From Nesterenkonia sp. (GTDB lineage Bacteria; Actinomycetota; Actinomycetes; Actinomycetales; Micrococcaceae), in the NCBI RefSeq assembly GCF_029265375.1, contig NZ_JAJUJJ010000009.1:29023-93022 (forward strand): a stretch of 64,000 nt of DNA. Direction: 5' to 3'. A program made the position numbers and the translations under genes. The notes below the pieces were generated by a model, which was given only the letters and a program-made list of their open reading frames with translations, made no database searches and was not told the DNA's origin. Below, piece after piece: positions 25,806-33,767 of the stretch. Within the stretch, counting starts at the first letter, position 1, and each line of letters starts with the position of its first letter.

Positions 25806-27175
25806 GGCAGCTCCACTCTGATCTGGGTTCCCTCTCCGGGAAGGCTGGTCATATTCAGGGTTCCGTCCACGGATTCGACGCGCTGACGCAGTCCGGTCAG
25901 GCCGGTGCCGCGAGACTCCTCGGCGCCGCCGACCCCGTCATCGGACACCGTAATGCTCAGCGTCCGGCCGATGCGTCTGACAGTGACCTCGGCGTGCTTC
26001 GCCTGGGCGTGGGCAATGATGTTGTTGACCGCCTCAGAGACCACAAAATAGGCCACTGCCTCCACATCCAGGGAGGGCCGCTGGGGCACATCCACGGTGA
26101 CTGCCACCGGGAACGGGGCTCGGGAGGCGATGCCGGAGACCGCGGCGTCGAGCCCTCGGTCTTCCAGAACGGCCGGGTGCAGGCCCCGAACCAGGTGCCG
26201 GATCTCCTGCAGCGCGGACTGCACCTCGGCCTGGGCATGCTGGAAGGCGTCCTGAGTGTCCTGCGGGTCCACCGGCGTGCCCGAGGCTGCCGCCTTGACG
26301 TGCCGGCTGCGTTCGATACCCAGGTGTACGGCCAGGGCAGTGAGGCGCTGCTGAGCCCCGTCGTGCAGATTGCGCTCGATGCGGCGCCGCTCCGCGTCCG
26401 CTGCGGCCACCACGCCGGAGCGGGCTTGTGTGACCTGCTCGACCCGCTGGGCCAGTGCCGCTTTCTCATCCACTCCGTTGACCCACTTGACCAGCGCCAG
26501 ATCTGCTAGGGCGACGGCACGCAGGATCCATGGGGAGCCCAGCAGCAGAACGGCTCCGCAGATGATGAAGAGGACGTCGATCAGAGTCAGGATGCCGGCC
26601 GCGGGCTGGCCGGAGTTCAGGCGCAGACCCAGCAGCAGCGATGCCGGTCCGCCGACCAGGCAGGCCAGCACGACGCTGACCATGATCGGGCCCCACAGCA
26701 GACCCAGCAGGTGGTAGACCAGCAGCCGCAGGCCATAGGGACTCACACCCAGCATGGCCACTCTCCGCCAGCTCCACCGGCCTCGCTGGGGCTTGGGCAC
26801 GGAGGCGCTCATGAGTGCGGCGGCCCGTGAGCGGTGCAGCCGCCCGAAGAAGCAGCACAGGATGACAGTGGCCAGTCCGATCAGGCAGGCCAGCACGATC
26901 AGCGCGGCGCGGGCCGGCACGAAGATGTCCTCTTCTAAGAGTCCGGCGACCGGGTGGTTGAGCATCACCGTGGAAAGGATGGTGCTGACCAGGGCGAATA
27001 CACCGATCGCTGGGGAGCTTAAGATGAGGCCGCCGGTGGTCAGGTAGACGGCATGGTGCGCCATCCTGCGCAGTGCGCCGCGGCTGCGACCGGTGCGGAC
27101 GGCAGGGTCTGTGTTCACTCTACGACCATATTCCAGCGGGCGGGGCTGCGGGATTGCAGCTGGCTCTGCGATCAC
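25796..27175 (-). CDS. Sensor histidine kinase, HisKA_3 family with membrane sensor domain
   Basis: 459 residues. Several helices from about residue 45 to 225 (YLTTGGLILSSPAIGVFALVSTILS; ALIVLACLIGLATVILCCFFG; LLGLLWGPIMVSVVLACLVGG; LIDVLFIICGAVLLLG) form a polytopic sensor region. The phospho-acceptor His is in ERRRIERNLHDGAQQRLTALAVHLG, and the ATPase domain carries VSEAVNNIIAHAQAKHAEV and VSDDGVGGAEESRGTGLTGLRQRVESVDG. The start is uncertain: GTG 27175 is listed, and GTG 27118 (VNTDPAVRTGRS) is an alternative. It lies at the head of the kinase-regulator-DUF4097 operon and is divergent from the DedA gene at 27272. Confidence 0.92.
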   Translation of the reverse strand: MIAEPAAIPQPRPLEYGRRVNTDPAVRTGRSRGALRRMAHHAVYLTTGGLILSSPAIGVFALVSTILSTVMLNHPVAGLLEEDIFVPARAALIVLACLIGLATVILCCFFGRLHRSRAAALMSASVPKPQRGRWSWRRVAMLGVSPYGLRLLVYHLLGLLWGPIMVSVVLACLVGGPASLLLGLRLNSGQPAAGILTLIDVLFIICGAVLLLGSPWILRAVALADLALVKWVNGVDEKAALAQRVEQVTQARSGVVAAADAERRRIERNLHDGAQQRLTALAVHLGIERSRHVKAAASGTPVDPQDTQDAFQHAQAEVQSALQEIRHLVRGLHPAVLEDRGLDAAVSGIASRAPFPVAVTVDVPQRPSLDVEAVAYFVVSEAVNNIIAHAQAKHAEVTVRRIGRTLSITVSDDGVGGAEESRGTGLTGLRQRVESVDGTLNMTSLPGEGTQIRVELPCA

Positions 27176-27271
27176 GGTGCAGAAAACTGCACCGCAGGCC
27201 GGGGCGAAGCTGCGCGCCGCTGTGGAGTCAGCTGGATTCTGCCCGCCCGGGAGGGTTCATAGCGTGAGGCT

Positions 27272-27937
27272 ATGCACGAGATTCTCAGCAGCATTGAGTC
27301 TGCCGTCGTCGCTCTTGGCCCCTCTCCCTGGCTGGTGGTGGCGGTTCTTGTCCTGTCCTGCGTCGACGGATTCTTTCCGCCGGTGCCGAGCGAGTCGGTG
27401 GTGATTGCCGCCGCCGTGCTGGCTGTGGCCGGCGATATGCCGGCCAGCTACCTGCTGCTGCTGGTGCTGGCTGCCGCTGTGGGCGCGTTCTTCGGCGACC
27501 TCATCGCCTATTGCATCGGTTCGCGGGTCCCGGTGGACCAGCTGCGGATGCTCCGCGGGCCCCGGGGCCGGGCAGCCCTCAGCGGGGCGAGAAGTGCGCT
27601 GGCGGCACACGGCGGCAGCATCATTCTGACCGGCCGGTTCGTCCCGGTGGGACGGGTGGCGGTGAATATGACCCTGGGGGCAGTGTGCTTCGGCTTCACC
27701 CGGTTCATGCCTCTGGCCTGCCTGGCCTCGGTGCTCTGGGCTGTCAGCTCCGCGGCAATGGGAGTCGGCGCAGGCCACCTGTTCAGGGACAGCCCGCTGC
27801 TGGCCATGGCCCTGGGGATCGTTGCCGGGGCGCTGATCGGGCTGATTCTGGATCGTCTGATCCGCACTGGCGAGAAGAGATTCTCCTTCCAGCGCCGGCG
27901 ATGGCCGCAGCGACGGGCGGTATGCTCGAATACGTGA
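27272..27937 (+). CDS. DedA family membrane protein
   Basis: 221 residues with the canonical DedA blocks: LVLSCVDGFFPPVPSESVVIAAAVLAVAG near the N-terminus, AAAVGAFFGDLIAYCIGSR, GGSIILTGRFVPVGRVAVNMTLGAVCFGFTRFMPLACLASVLWAVSSAAMGVGAGH, and a final helix. Members act as undecaprenyl phosphate or phospholipid translocases. It is a more typical member than the DedA-like gene at 22353. The downstream DinB-type gene begins within its last codons. Confidence 0.9.
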   Translation: MHEILSSIESAVVALGPSPWLVVAVLVLSCVDGFFPPVPSESVVIAAAVLAVAGDMPASYLLLLVLAAAVGAFFGDLIAYCIGSRVPVDQLRMLRGPRGRAALSGARSALAAHGGSIILTGRFVPVGRVAVNMTLGAVCFGFTRFMPLACLASVLWAVSSAAMGVGAGHLFRDSPLLAMALGIVAGALIGLILDRLIRTGEKRFSFQRRRWPQRRAVCSNT

Positions 27938-28644
27938 TCTCCCCCACAGGAAGACCATGGTTGGATGAGCTGGCAGCCTCCACCGGACGGTTCCGGGACG
28001 TGCTGGCCGCAGCGGAAGAGGACGACGGCGCCCTGGACTCACCGGTTGCCGCATGCCCGGAATGGGACCTGCGCGCACTCGGCGTCCACCTGGGGCAGAC
28101 CCACCTGTGGGCAGCGGGGATCGTGCAGGGCGCTGATCCGCGCCAACGCCCTCGGGATGAGCCCGCCGGGCAGAGCCTGAGCCGGTGGTACGCCTCCGCC
28201 GCGGAGGCGCTGCGCAAGGCCTTGGCCGAGGCCGGACCGGAGGCTCCCTGTTGGACATTGGTCCGGCACCAGGGCACGGCCCTGTTCTGGCAGCGCCGGC
28301 AGGTGCACGAAACCATGGTCCACCTCTGGGATGCCCACCACGCTGTGGGTCAGACCGCCGCTCTGGACCCGGCGCTGGCCTTCGACGGTGTGGCGGAGGT
28401 GGCCGAGGTGATGTATCCGCGCATGCTGCGCGCCAAGCGTGTGGAGCCGCTGCCGAAGCGTCTGGTCCTCACCGCCACGGATGTCGATGCCGATCCGGTG
28501 ACCATCGGTGAGGCGGAGCAGGCCGTGGCGGTGACCGCCCCGGCCGAGCAGCTGCTGCTGGTGGTGTGGCAGCGGATCCCCTGGAGGCAGCAGATGGGCC
28601 CAGCAGAGGCCGAGTCCCTGCTCAGCCGCGCTCTGGTCCCCTGA
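27922..28644 (+). CDS. Maleylpyruvate isomerase/DinB-fold, mycothiol-dependent family protein
   Basis: The ORF track extends back to 27511, but homology begins at MLEYVISPTGRPWLDELAASTGRF, from ATG 27922 (GTG 27934 is a second option), giving 240 residues. The N-terminal four-helix domain shows the family's PVAACPEWDLRALGVHLGQTHLW with metal-ligand His, and later QRRQVHETMVHLWDAHHAVG with the second His-x3-His. Family members use mycothiol in thiol transfer or detoxification. The natural substrate is unknown. It overlaps the DedA gene by 16 bp. Confidence 0.85.
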   Translation: MLEYVISPTGRPWLDELAASTGRFRDVLAAAEEDDGALDSPVAACPEWDLRALGVHLGQTHLWAAGIVQGADPRQRPRDEPAGQSLSRWYASAAEALRKALAEAGPEAPCWTLVRHQGTALFWQRRQVHETMVHLWDAHHAVGQTAALDPALAFDGVAEVAEVMYPRMLRAKRVEPLPKRLVLTATDVDADPVTIGEAEQAVAVTAPAEQLLLVVWQRIPWRQQMGPAEAESLLSRALVP

Positions 28645-28647
28645 CGG

Positions 28648-28842
28648 TTACATCCACTTCACGCCGCCATCGACGTGCTCAGCGATGCGATAGCGGATCA
28701 TGCGGGTCAGCAGGTCCGCGGGCAGCTGGCTGAGCGTGTAGGGAAGCTTGACGCTGCCCTTGCCGGTCTCAAAGTCGGTCAGCTCGTCGTCGAAGGCCTC
28801 CCAGAGTCGATCGTCGGTGCGGCCTCGTATGATGGGAGCTGC
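28648..28842 (-). pseudogene. C-terminal remnant of a DUF1801-like protein
   Basis: On the minus strand, directly abutting the start of the divergent DUF4031 gene, is a readable stretch DDRLWEAFDDELTDFETGKGSVKLPYTLSQLPADLLTRMIRYRIAEHVDGGVKWM ending in a stop. The K-G-S-V-K-L-P-Y-T-x-x-L-P-A-D-L-L-x-R-M-I-R-Y-R pattern resembles the C-terminal half of DUF1801/YdhG-type small proteins. There is no start codon before the frame enters the DUF4031 gene, so only a 5'-truncated piece of about 60 codons remains. It may instead be a chance reading frame. Confidence 0.4.
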
Positions 28843-29769
28843 ATGACGATCTACATCGATCCGCCGGTCTGGCCGGCCCATGGGACGGTCTTCTCCCATG
28901 TGATCTCCTCCGCCTCGCTGGAGGAGCTGCACGCCTTCGCCCGCAGTGCGGGTCTGAGCGAGCGGGCCTTCGACCGCGACCACTATGACGCCCCGGCCCA
29001 CCGCTATCAGGAGCTGGTGGACGCAGGGGCGGTCCCCGTCGCCGGCAGCCAGCTGGTCAGGGTCCTGGCCGACTCGGGCCTGCGCATCCGGTCCCGCGAA
29101 CGCCCCGAGAAGCTGCAGCGGGGACTCCAGCGGCGCTGGGCCCGGCTGGGGCCCGAAAAGGGGCCGGCTGCCCAGCGGTGGGAGGAGATCGGCCGCCGGC
29201 TTCTGCAGTGCTGGTCCGAGCCGCACCGCAGCTATCACGCGCTCCCCCACCTGGGCTCGGTGCTGCGCGTCTGCGCAAACCTGGAACGTGACGGGGAGCT
29301 GCCTGCGCCCCTGCGCCGGCCGGTGCTTCTGGCCGGCTGGTTCCACGACGCCGTCTACCGCGGTGAGGCCGGTGCGGATGAAGAGGTCTCCGCCCGCCTG
29401 GCAGAAGATCTGCTGGATGGGCTGCTGGGGAGCGCGGAGGTGGCCGAGACGGCCCGGCTGGTGCGGCTGACCGCGCACCACAGTACTGAGGAGGACGACG
29501 CCGCCGGGTCCGTGCTGGTCGACGCCGACCTGGAGGTCCTCGGCCGGGACTGGCCGGACTACCGGCGTTACACCGAGCAGGTGCGGCAGGACTACGCGCA
29601 TGTGCCGGATGACCAGTTCGCCGCGGGCCGTGCGGCTGTGCTGCGCCGCCTTCTGGGAACCTCGCAGCTCTACCGCACCCGCACCGCCCGGCAGCTGTGG
29701 CAGGCGAAGGCCTGCCGCAATATGGAGCGCGAGTTGGCGCAGCTGCAGGATCAGGCCGGCCCCGCCTGA
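28843..29769 (+). CDS. DUF4031 domain plus HD-type C-terminal domain protein
   Basis: The ORF is listed from 28675, but ATG 28843 with GGGAG upstream matches the DUF4031 start MTIYIDPPVWPAHGTVFSHVISSASLEELHAFA. Residues about 1-85 are DUF4031 (ending DHYDAPAHRYQELVDAGA). The rest is an HD-like module: RSYHALPHLGSVLRVC, LLAGWFHDAVYRGE, RLVRLTAHHS and VLVDADLEVLG, with His and Asp residues placed as in metal-dependent phosphohydrolases. The two-domain product of 308 residues is common in actinobacteria. Biological substrate is unknown. Confidence 0.85.
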   Translation: MTIYIDPPVWPAHGTVFSHVISSASLEELHAFARSAGLSERAFDRDHYDAPAHRYQELVDAGAVPVAGSQLVRVLADSGLRIRSRERPEKLQRGLQRRWARLGPEKGPAAQRWEEIGRRLLQCWSEPHRSYHALPHLGSVLRVCANLERDGELPAPLRRPVLLAGWFHDAVYRGEAGADEEVSARLAEDLLDGLLGSAEVAETARLVRLTAHHSTEEDDAAGSVLVDADLEVLGRDWPDYRRYTEQVRQDYAHVPDDQFAAGRAAVLRRLLGTSQLYRTRTARQLWQAKACRNMERELAQLQDQAGPA

Positions 29770-29800
29770 ATGCCGTGTCCGATTTTCGCTGGACATCCCG

Positions 29801-31456
29801 GTGCTGCAGCAGTGGGATAGAGGTGTGGACCGGGAAAGAGAGTTTCAGCAGCGCTACCGCGCCGTGGCAGCCCGCGATGCTCGGTTCGACGGCCAGTTCT
29901 GCTTCGCTGTCACCACGACCGGCATCTACTGCCGCCCCTCCTGCCCGGCCAGGACCCCCAAGCCGGAGAACATCACGTTCTTCAGCACCTCGGCGGGCGC
30001 CCATGAGGCGGGGTTCCGGGCATGCCGCAGATGCCTGCCCGAGGCTGCTCCGGGCACTCCCGAGTGGAACCTCAGGCAGGACCTGGCGGCCCGTGCCATG
30101 CGGCTGATCCGCGAGGGCATCATGAACGGCGGCGGCGTGGCGGAGCTGAGCAGCGCGCTGGGCTACAGCTCGCGTCAGGTGCATCGGGCCCTGACCGCCG
30201 AGCTCGGGGCTGGGCCGCTGACCCTGGCGCGCGCCCACCGCGCCCAGACGGCCAGGACGCTGCTGGTCAGCACCGATCTGCCGCTCTCCGATGTGGCCTT
30301 CGCCTCCGGCTTCTCCTCCGTCCGCCAGTTCCACCACACCTGCCGCCAGATCTTCGACTCCACCCCGGCAGAGATCCGCGCCCGACGACGTCGTCGTCTC
30401 CCAGGGTCTTCCCGCACCCAGGCTGCTGCAGAAGCGGCCCCGCTCACTGTGGAGATCGAGCTGCCGGTGCGGGCGCCCTTCGACGCAGCCGGAGTCTTCG
30501 GGTTCCTGGCCGAGCGCGCACTGCCCGGAGTGGAGGCTGCTGAGATCAGCCCGAAGCGTCTGCGCTACGCTCGCACACTGCGGCTCCCCGGTGGCCCCGG
30601 CGCCCTCGAGCTCACCTCTGCGGCCGGCGGTGTGCAGGTCCGCTGCGAGGTCAGCACCCTCTCCGATGTGCCTGCCGCAGTCGCCGCCGCGCGCCGGCTG
30701 CTGGATCTCGACGCCGATCCTGCCGCAGTCGATTCCGCACTCAGTGAGGATCCCGCGCTTCGGCCGCTGGTGGAGCGCACCCCGGGCATCCGGCTGCCCG
30801 GCACAGCCGACGCCCATGAGTACCTCATCCGCGCGATCGTGGGGCAGCAGATCTCGGTGGCCGCGGCCCGCACCCAGCTGTCCCGGCTGGTGGCACGCAC
30901 CGGCACCGGATACGTCTCCGGCTTCGCCGGACTGGATACGCTCTTCCCCAGCAGCGAGCAGATCCTGGCTGCGGTGGAGGATCCGGGTGAAGGACCGCTG
31001 GATCCCCACCGCCCGCTGCGGCTGCCGGCCCGCAGCCTCCGCACTGTGCGCGCGGCCGCGCAGGCGCTGCTCAGCGGAGAGATGCAGCTGCATTCCGGGG
31101 CCGAGCCTGCGCAGATGCGCCGCCAGCTCACTGCTGTTGCGGGGATCGGCGAATGGACTGCCAGCTATCTTCAGCTGCGCGTGCTGGGCCACCCGGACAC
31201 GTGGATGAGAGGGGACGTGGCGCTGATCGCCGGGGCGCAGCACCTGGGTCTGCTCGGCCCTGCAGCTGCTCGGACTGCCGCGCAAAGTGGGGGTGGCCCG
31301 CAGCGGGCCGCCCACCACTGCAGCGCCCAGCACCGGAATGCACAGCACCGCCAGCTGGCCGAGCATGCTCAGCGCTGGGCACCGTGGCGCTCCTATGCGG
31401 CGATGCACCTGTGGGCCGCCGCCTCCCCATCGAAAGGACACACCGATGAGCACTGA
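29801..31456 (+). CDS. Ada-type regulator fused to AlkA 3-methyladenine DNA glycosylase
   Basis: Adaptive-response fusion. It contains an Ada methylphosphotriester zinc domain (FCFAVTTTGIYCRPSCPARTPKPENITFF ... CRRCLPEA, four Cys), an AraC-type helix-turn-helix (VAELSSALGYSSRQVHRALTAELG; LSDVAFASGFSSVRQFHHTCRQIF), an AlkA N-terminal domain, and the HhH-GPD glycosylase (AIVGQQISVAAARTQLSRLV; LTAVAGIGEWTASYLQLRVLGHPDTW with the catalytic Asp region MRGDVALIAGA). GTG 29801 is preferred; GTG 29825 is possible. Near the C-terminus an extra low-complexity stretch (AQSGGGPQRAAHHCSAQHRNAQHRQ) interrupts the usual ending. The ogt gene starts within its last codons, so alkylation sensing and repair are in one operon. 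Confidence 0.9.
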   Translation: MLQQWDRGVDREREFQQRYRAVAARDARFDGQFCFAVTTTGIYCRPSCPARTPKPENITFFSTSAGAHEAGFRACRRCLPEAAPGTPEWNLRQDLAARAMRLIREGIMNGGGVAELSSALGYSSRQVHRALTAELGAGPLTLARAHRAQTARTLLVSTDLPLSDVAFASGFSSVRQFHHTCRQIFDSTPAEIRARRRRRLPGSSRTQAAAEAAPLTVEIELPVRAPFDAAGVFGFLAERALPGVEAAEISPKRLRYARTLRLPGGPGALELTSAAGGVQVRCEVSTLSDVPAAVAAARRLLDLDADPAAVDSALSEDPALRPLVERTPGIRLPGTADAHEYLIRAIVGQQISVAAARTQLSRLVARTGTGYVSGFAGLDTLFPSSEQILAAVEDPGEGPLDPHRPLRLPARSLRTVRAAAQALLSGEMQLHSGAEPAQMRRQLTAVAGIGEWTASYLQLRVLGHPDTWMRGDVALIAGAQHLGLLGPAAARTAAQSGGGPQRAAHHCSAQHRNAQHRQLAEHAQRWAPWRSYAAMHLWAAASPSKGHTDEH

Positions 31457-31973
31457 GCTGACCGTGGGCCGCATCTCCACCCCTGACGGCGTATTCACCG
31501 TTCTCACCGATGAGAGCTCCGTGCTGGCCTCCGGCTGGACCGAGGACCCCCTGGCTCTGCATGCGCTGATCCACCCGAGCCTGCGCCGACCGGTGGCCCC
31601 GGCCGGCTCTGCAGCGGAACCGCCTGCCGGGATCGCGCAGCAGGCGCTGCAGGCAGTGGCCGCCTACTACGACGGCGACCTCAGCGGGATCCTGGACGTC
31701 CCGGTCCGGCAGCGCTCGGGCCCCTACCGGCAGCGCGCCTGGGAGGTGCTGCGTCAGGTAGGGCCCGGCTCGCCGCTGAGCTACGCCGCCTATGCTGCCC
31801 GCACCGGCAGCCCCGGGGCGGTCCGCGCAGCGGCCGGAGCCTGCGCGGCGAACGCGGCAGCGCTGTTCGTGCCCTGCCACCGGGTGATCCGCAGCGACGG
31901 CAGCCTCGGTGGCTTCCGCTACGGTCTGCCGGTCAAACACAGCCTGCTGCAGCGGGAGGCCCGCAGTGCCTGA
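31446..31973 (+). CDS. ogt: Methylated-DNA-protein-cysteine S-methyltransferase
   Basis: The listed ORF begins at 31287, but ATG 31446 (MSTELTVGRISTPDGVFTVL), with AAAGGA upstream, is the natural start. The 175-residue protein carries the suicide Cys motif ALFVPCHRVIRSDGSLGGFRYGLPVKHSLLQRE and the DNA-binding QRAWEVLRQVGPGSPLSYAAYAARTGSPGAVRAAAGACAAN. It transfers alkyl groups from O6-alkylguanine to itself. It overlaps the Ada-AlkA gene by 11 bp and the next kinase gene by 8 bp. Confidence 0.95.
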   Translation: MSTELTVGRISTPDGVFTVLTDESSVLASGWTEDPLALHALIHPSLRRPVAPAGSAAEPPAGIAQQALQAVAAYYDGDLSGILDVPVRQRSGPYRQRAWEVLRQVGPGSPLSYAAYAARTGSPGAVRAAAGACAANAAALFVPCHRVIRSDGSLGGFRYGLPVKHSLLQREARSA

Positions 31974-32703
31974 GACCCGGCACACGGAGGTTGAGACAGT
32001 CAGCGCCGGGGTGCCGCAGGAGCCGGTGGCAGTCCCCGAGCCGATCCGGCAGCTGGCCGGGGCTGCGCAGGTGCGGCCGATATGGCGCAATGAGCTGGGC
32101 GGAACCACCTTCGCACTGGGCTCCGACCGATACGCCAAATGGCAGCCGCACACTGACCGGCATCCCGAGCACGTGGACCTGCAGGCAGAGGCGCAGCGCA
32201 CCACGTGGGCCGGCCGATTCACCGCGGTGCCGCAGGTGCTGCAGACCGGGACCAACGACGACGGCGCCTGGCTGCTCACCGCCGCAGTGTCCGGCACCTC
32301 TGCCTACCACCCGCGGTGGCGCAGCGAGCCGGAGACTGCGGTGCGGGCCATTGCGGTGGGGCTGCGCCGTCTGCACGACGCGCTTCCCACCGACTGTCCG
32401 TTCACCTGCCGATGGGCGGCCCCTGGACTCGACTCCGGCGCCGAGGACGTGGTGGTCTGCCACGGCGACCCCTGCGTGCCCAACACGCTGCTGGACCGCG
32501 ACGGCCGCTTCGCCGCACACGTGGACCTGGGCCAGCTGGGGCTGGGCGAGCGATGGGCTGATCTGGCGATCGCCAGCTGGAGCATCAGGTGGCCGGTGAA
32601 CTTCGGCCGCAGCTACGACGACCTGTTCTTCGCCAGCTACGGCGTGACGCCGGATCCGGACCGCATCGCCTACTACCGGGACCTGTGGGAGGCCGGATCA
32701 TGA
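31966..32703 (+). CDS. Phosphotransferase resembling aminoglycoside 3'-phosphotransferases
   Basis: The GTG at 31966 has GGGAGG six bases upstream and overlaps the ogt stop. The 245-residue product reads like APH(3')-type kinases: ELGGTTFALGSDRYAKWQPH near the N-lobe Lys, the catalytic loop VVVCHGDPCVPNTLLD, and metal-binding HVDLGQLGLGERWADLAIASWS. It is chromosomal, in an operon with DNA repair genes and nitronate monooxygenase, and is a divergent member, so antibiotic modification should not be assumed; many such proteins have other small-molecule substrates. Confidence 0.85.
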   Translation: MPETRHTEVETVSAGVPQEPVAVPEPIRQLAGAAQVRPIWRNELGGTTFALGSDRYAKWQPHTDRHPEHVDLQAEAQRTTWAGRFTAVPQVLQTGTNDDGAWLLTAAVSGTSAYHPRWRSEPETAVRAIAVGLRRLHDALPTDCPFTCRWAAPGLDSGAEDVVVCHGDPCVPNTLLDRDGRFAAHVDLGQLGLGERWADLAIASWSIRWPVNFGRSYDDLFFASYGVTPDPDRIAYYRDLWEAGS

Positions 32704-33737
32704 GCCGACTGCGACCGGGCCTGCTGTCCGAGCTGGGTGCACAGCTGCCGGTGATCGCCGCCCCTATGGCCGGAGGGCCCACCACTGCGGAGCTGGTCGT
32801 CGCATCAAGCACCGTCGGGACGCTGGGCTTCATCGCCGGCGGATACAAGACACCTGATCGGCTGGCCGATGAGATCCACCAGGTCCGCGCCCGCACCGAG
32901 CTGTTCGGCGTCAATCTCTTCGCGCCCAATCCCGTCCCGGTGGACGCCGAAGCGTTCGGCGCCTACCGGACGGCGCTTCAGCCCTGGGCCGACCGATACG
33001 GGGCTGAGCTGCCGCAGCAGCCGCAGGAGGACGACGACGCCTGGGACGCCAAGCTGCAGCTGCTGCTGAAGGACCCGGTGCCGGTGGTCAGCTTCACGTT
33101 CGGGCTGCCGCCGCAGCAGACCATCCGCGCCTTCCAGCGCGCCGGGACTCGGGTGGTGCAGACGGTGACCAGCCGGGCGGAGGCCCAGCAGGCCGCCGCA
33201 GCCGGCGTCGACGCCGTGGTGGCCCAGTCCCCGTGCGCCGGCGGCCACTGGGGAACCTGGAGCCCGGGAGGGTCGGTGCCGTCCATCACCGCGGCCCAGC
33301 TGGTGGCTGAGATCTCACCGGTGGTGCCGTGCCCGGTCTGGGCCGCAGGAGGCCTTGCCACCTCTCACTCCGTCCGGGAGGTGCTGGCATCCGGTGCGGA
33401 GGCTGCCTGCGTGGGGACCGCGCTGCTGCGCTGCCCGGAAGCCGGCACGCAGCCGGCCCACCGGCGCGCTCTGGCCAGCGCGGCCTATGCGGAGACCGTG
33501 GTCACCAGCGCGTTCTCCGGGCGCCCCGCCCGGGCTCTGCGCACCGAGTTCACCGACGCCATGACCCCGGCCGCTCCCCTGGGGTTCCCTGCTCTGCACC
33601 ATCTCACCACCCCGCTGCGCCGGGCCGCCGCTGCCGCCGGTGACCCCACGGCGCTGAACCTGTGGGCCGGAACCGGGTGGCGGCACGCCGCCGAGGAGCC
33701 CGCCGCAGACGCCCTGCGCAGGCTCGCCGGCGCCTGA
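32700..33737 (+). CDS. Nitronate monooxygenase family flavoprotein
   Basis: ATG 32700 overlaps the upstream stop (ATGA), so this gene is coupled to the phosphotransferase. The 345-residue TIM-barrel has LPVIAAPMAGGPTTAELVVASS, GFIAGGYKTPDRL, FGVNLFAPNP, VSFTFGLPP, VDAVVAQSPCAGGHWGTW (normally GxExGGHxG), and the FMN phosphate site WAAGGLATSHSVREVLASGAEAACVGTALLRC. It oxidises alkyl nitronates such as the toxin propionate 3-nitronate. In this copy Cys-Ala replaces the more common residues before GGH. It closes the alkylation-repair run. Confidence 0.9.
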   Translation: MSRLRPGLLSELGAQLPVIAAPMAGGPTTAELVVASSTVGTLGFIAGGYKTPDRLADEIHQVRARTELFGVNLFAPNPVPVDAEAFGAYRTALQPWADRYGAELPQQPQEDDDAWDAKLQLLLKDPVPVVSFTFGLPPQQTIRAFQRAGTRVVQTVTSRAEAQQAAAAGVDAVVAQSPCAGGHWGTWSPGGSVPSITAAQLVAEISPVVPCPVWAAGGLATSHSVREVLASGAEAACVGTALLRCPEAGTQPAHRRALASAAYAETVVTSAFSGRPARALRTEFTDAMTPAAPLGFPALHHLTTPLRRAAAAAGDPTALNLWAGTGWRHAAEEPAADALRRLAGA

Positions 33738-33767
33738 GCCGGCACGGGCGGACGGAATCAAGCGGGG

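Noticed and set aside
29057-31507. 816-codon minus-strand ORF
   Set aside because: It mirrors the DUF4031 and Ada-AlkA genes, which have clear conserved motifs.
32700-33737. APH-like and nitronate genes as antibiotic-resistance cassette
   Set aside because: They are chromosomal, in a DNA-repair operon, with no mobile signature; substrate is unknown.
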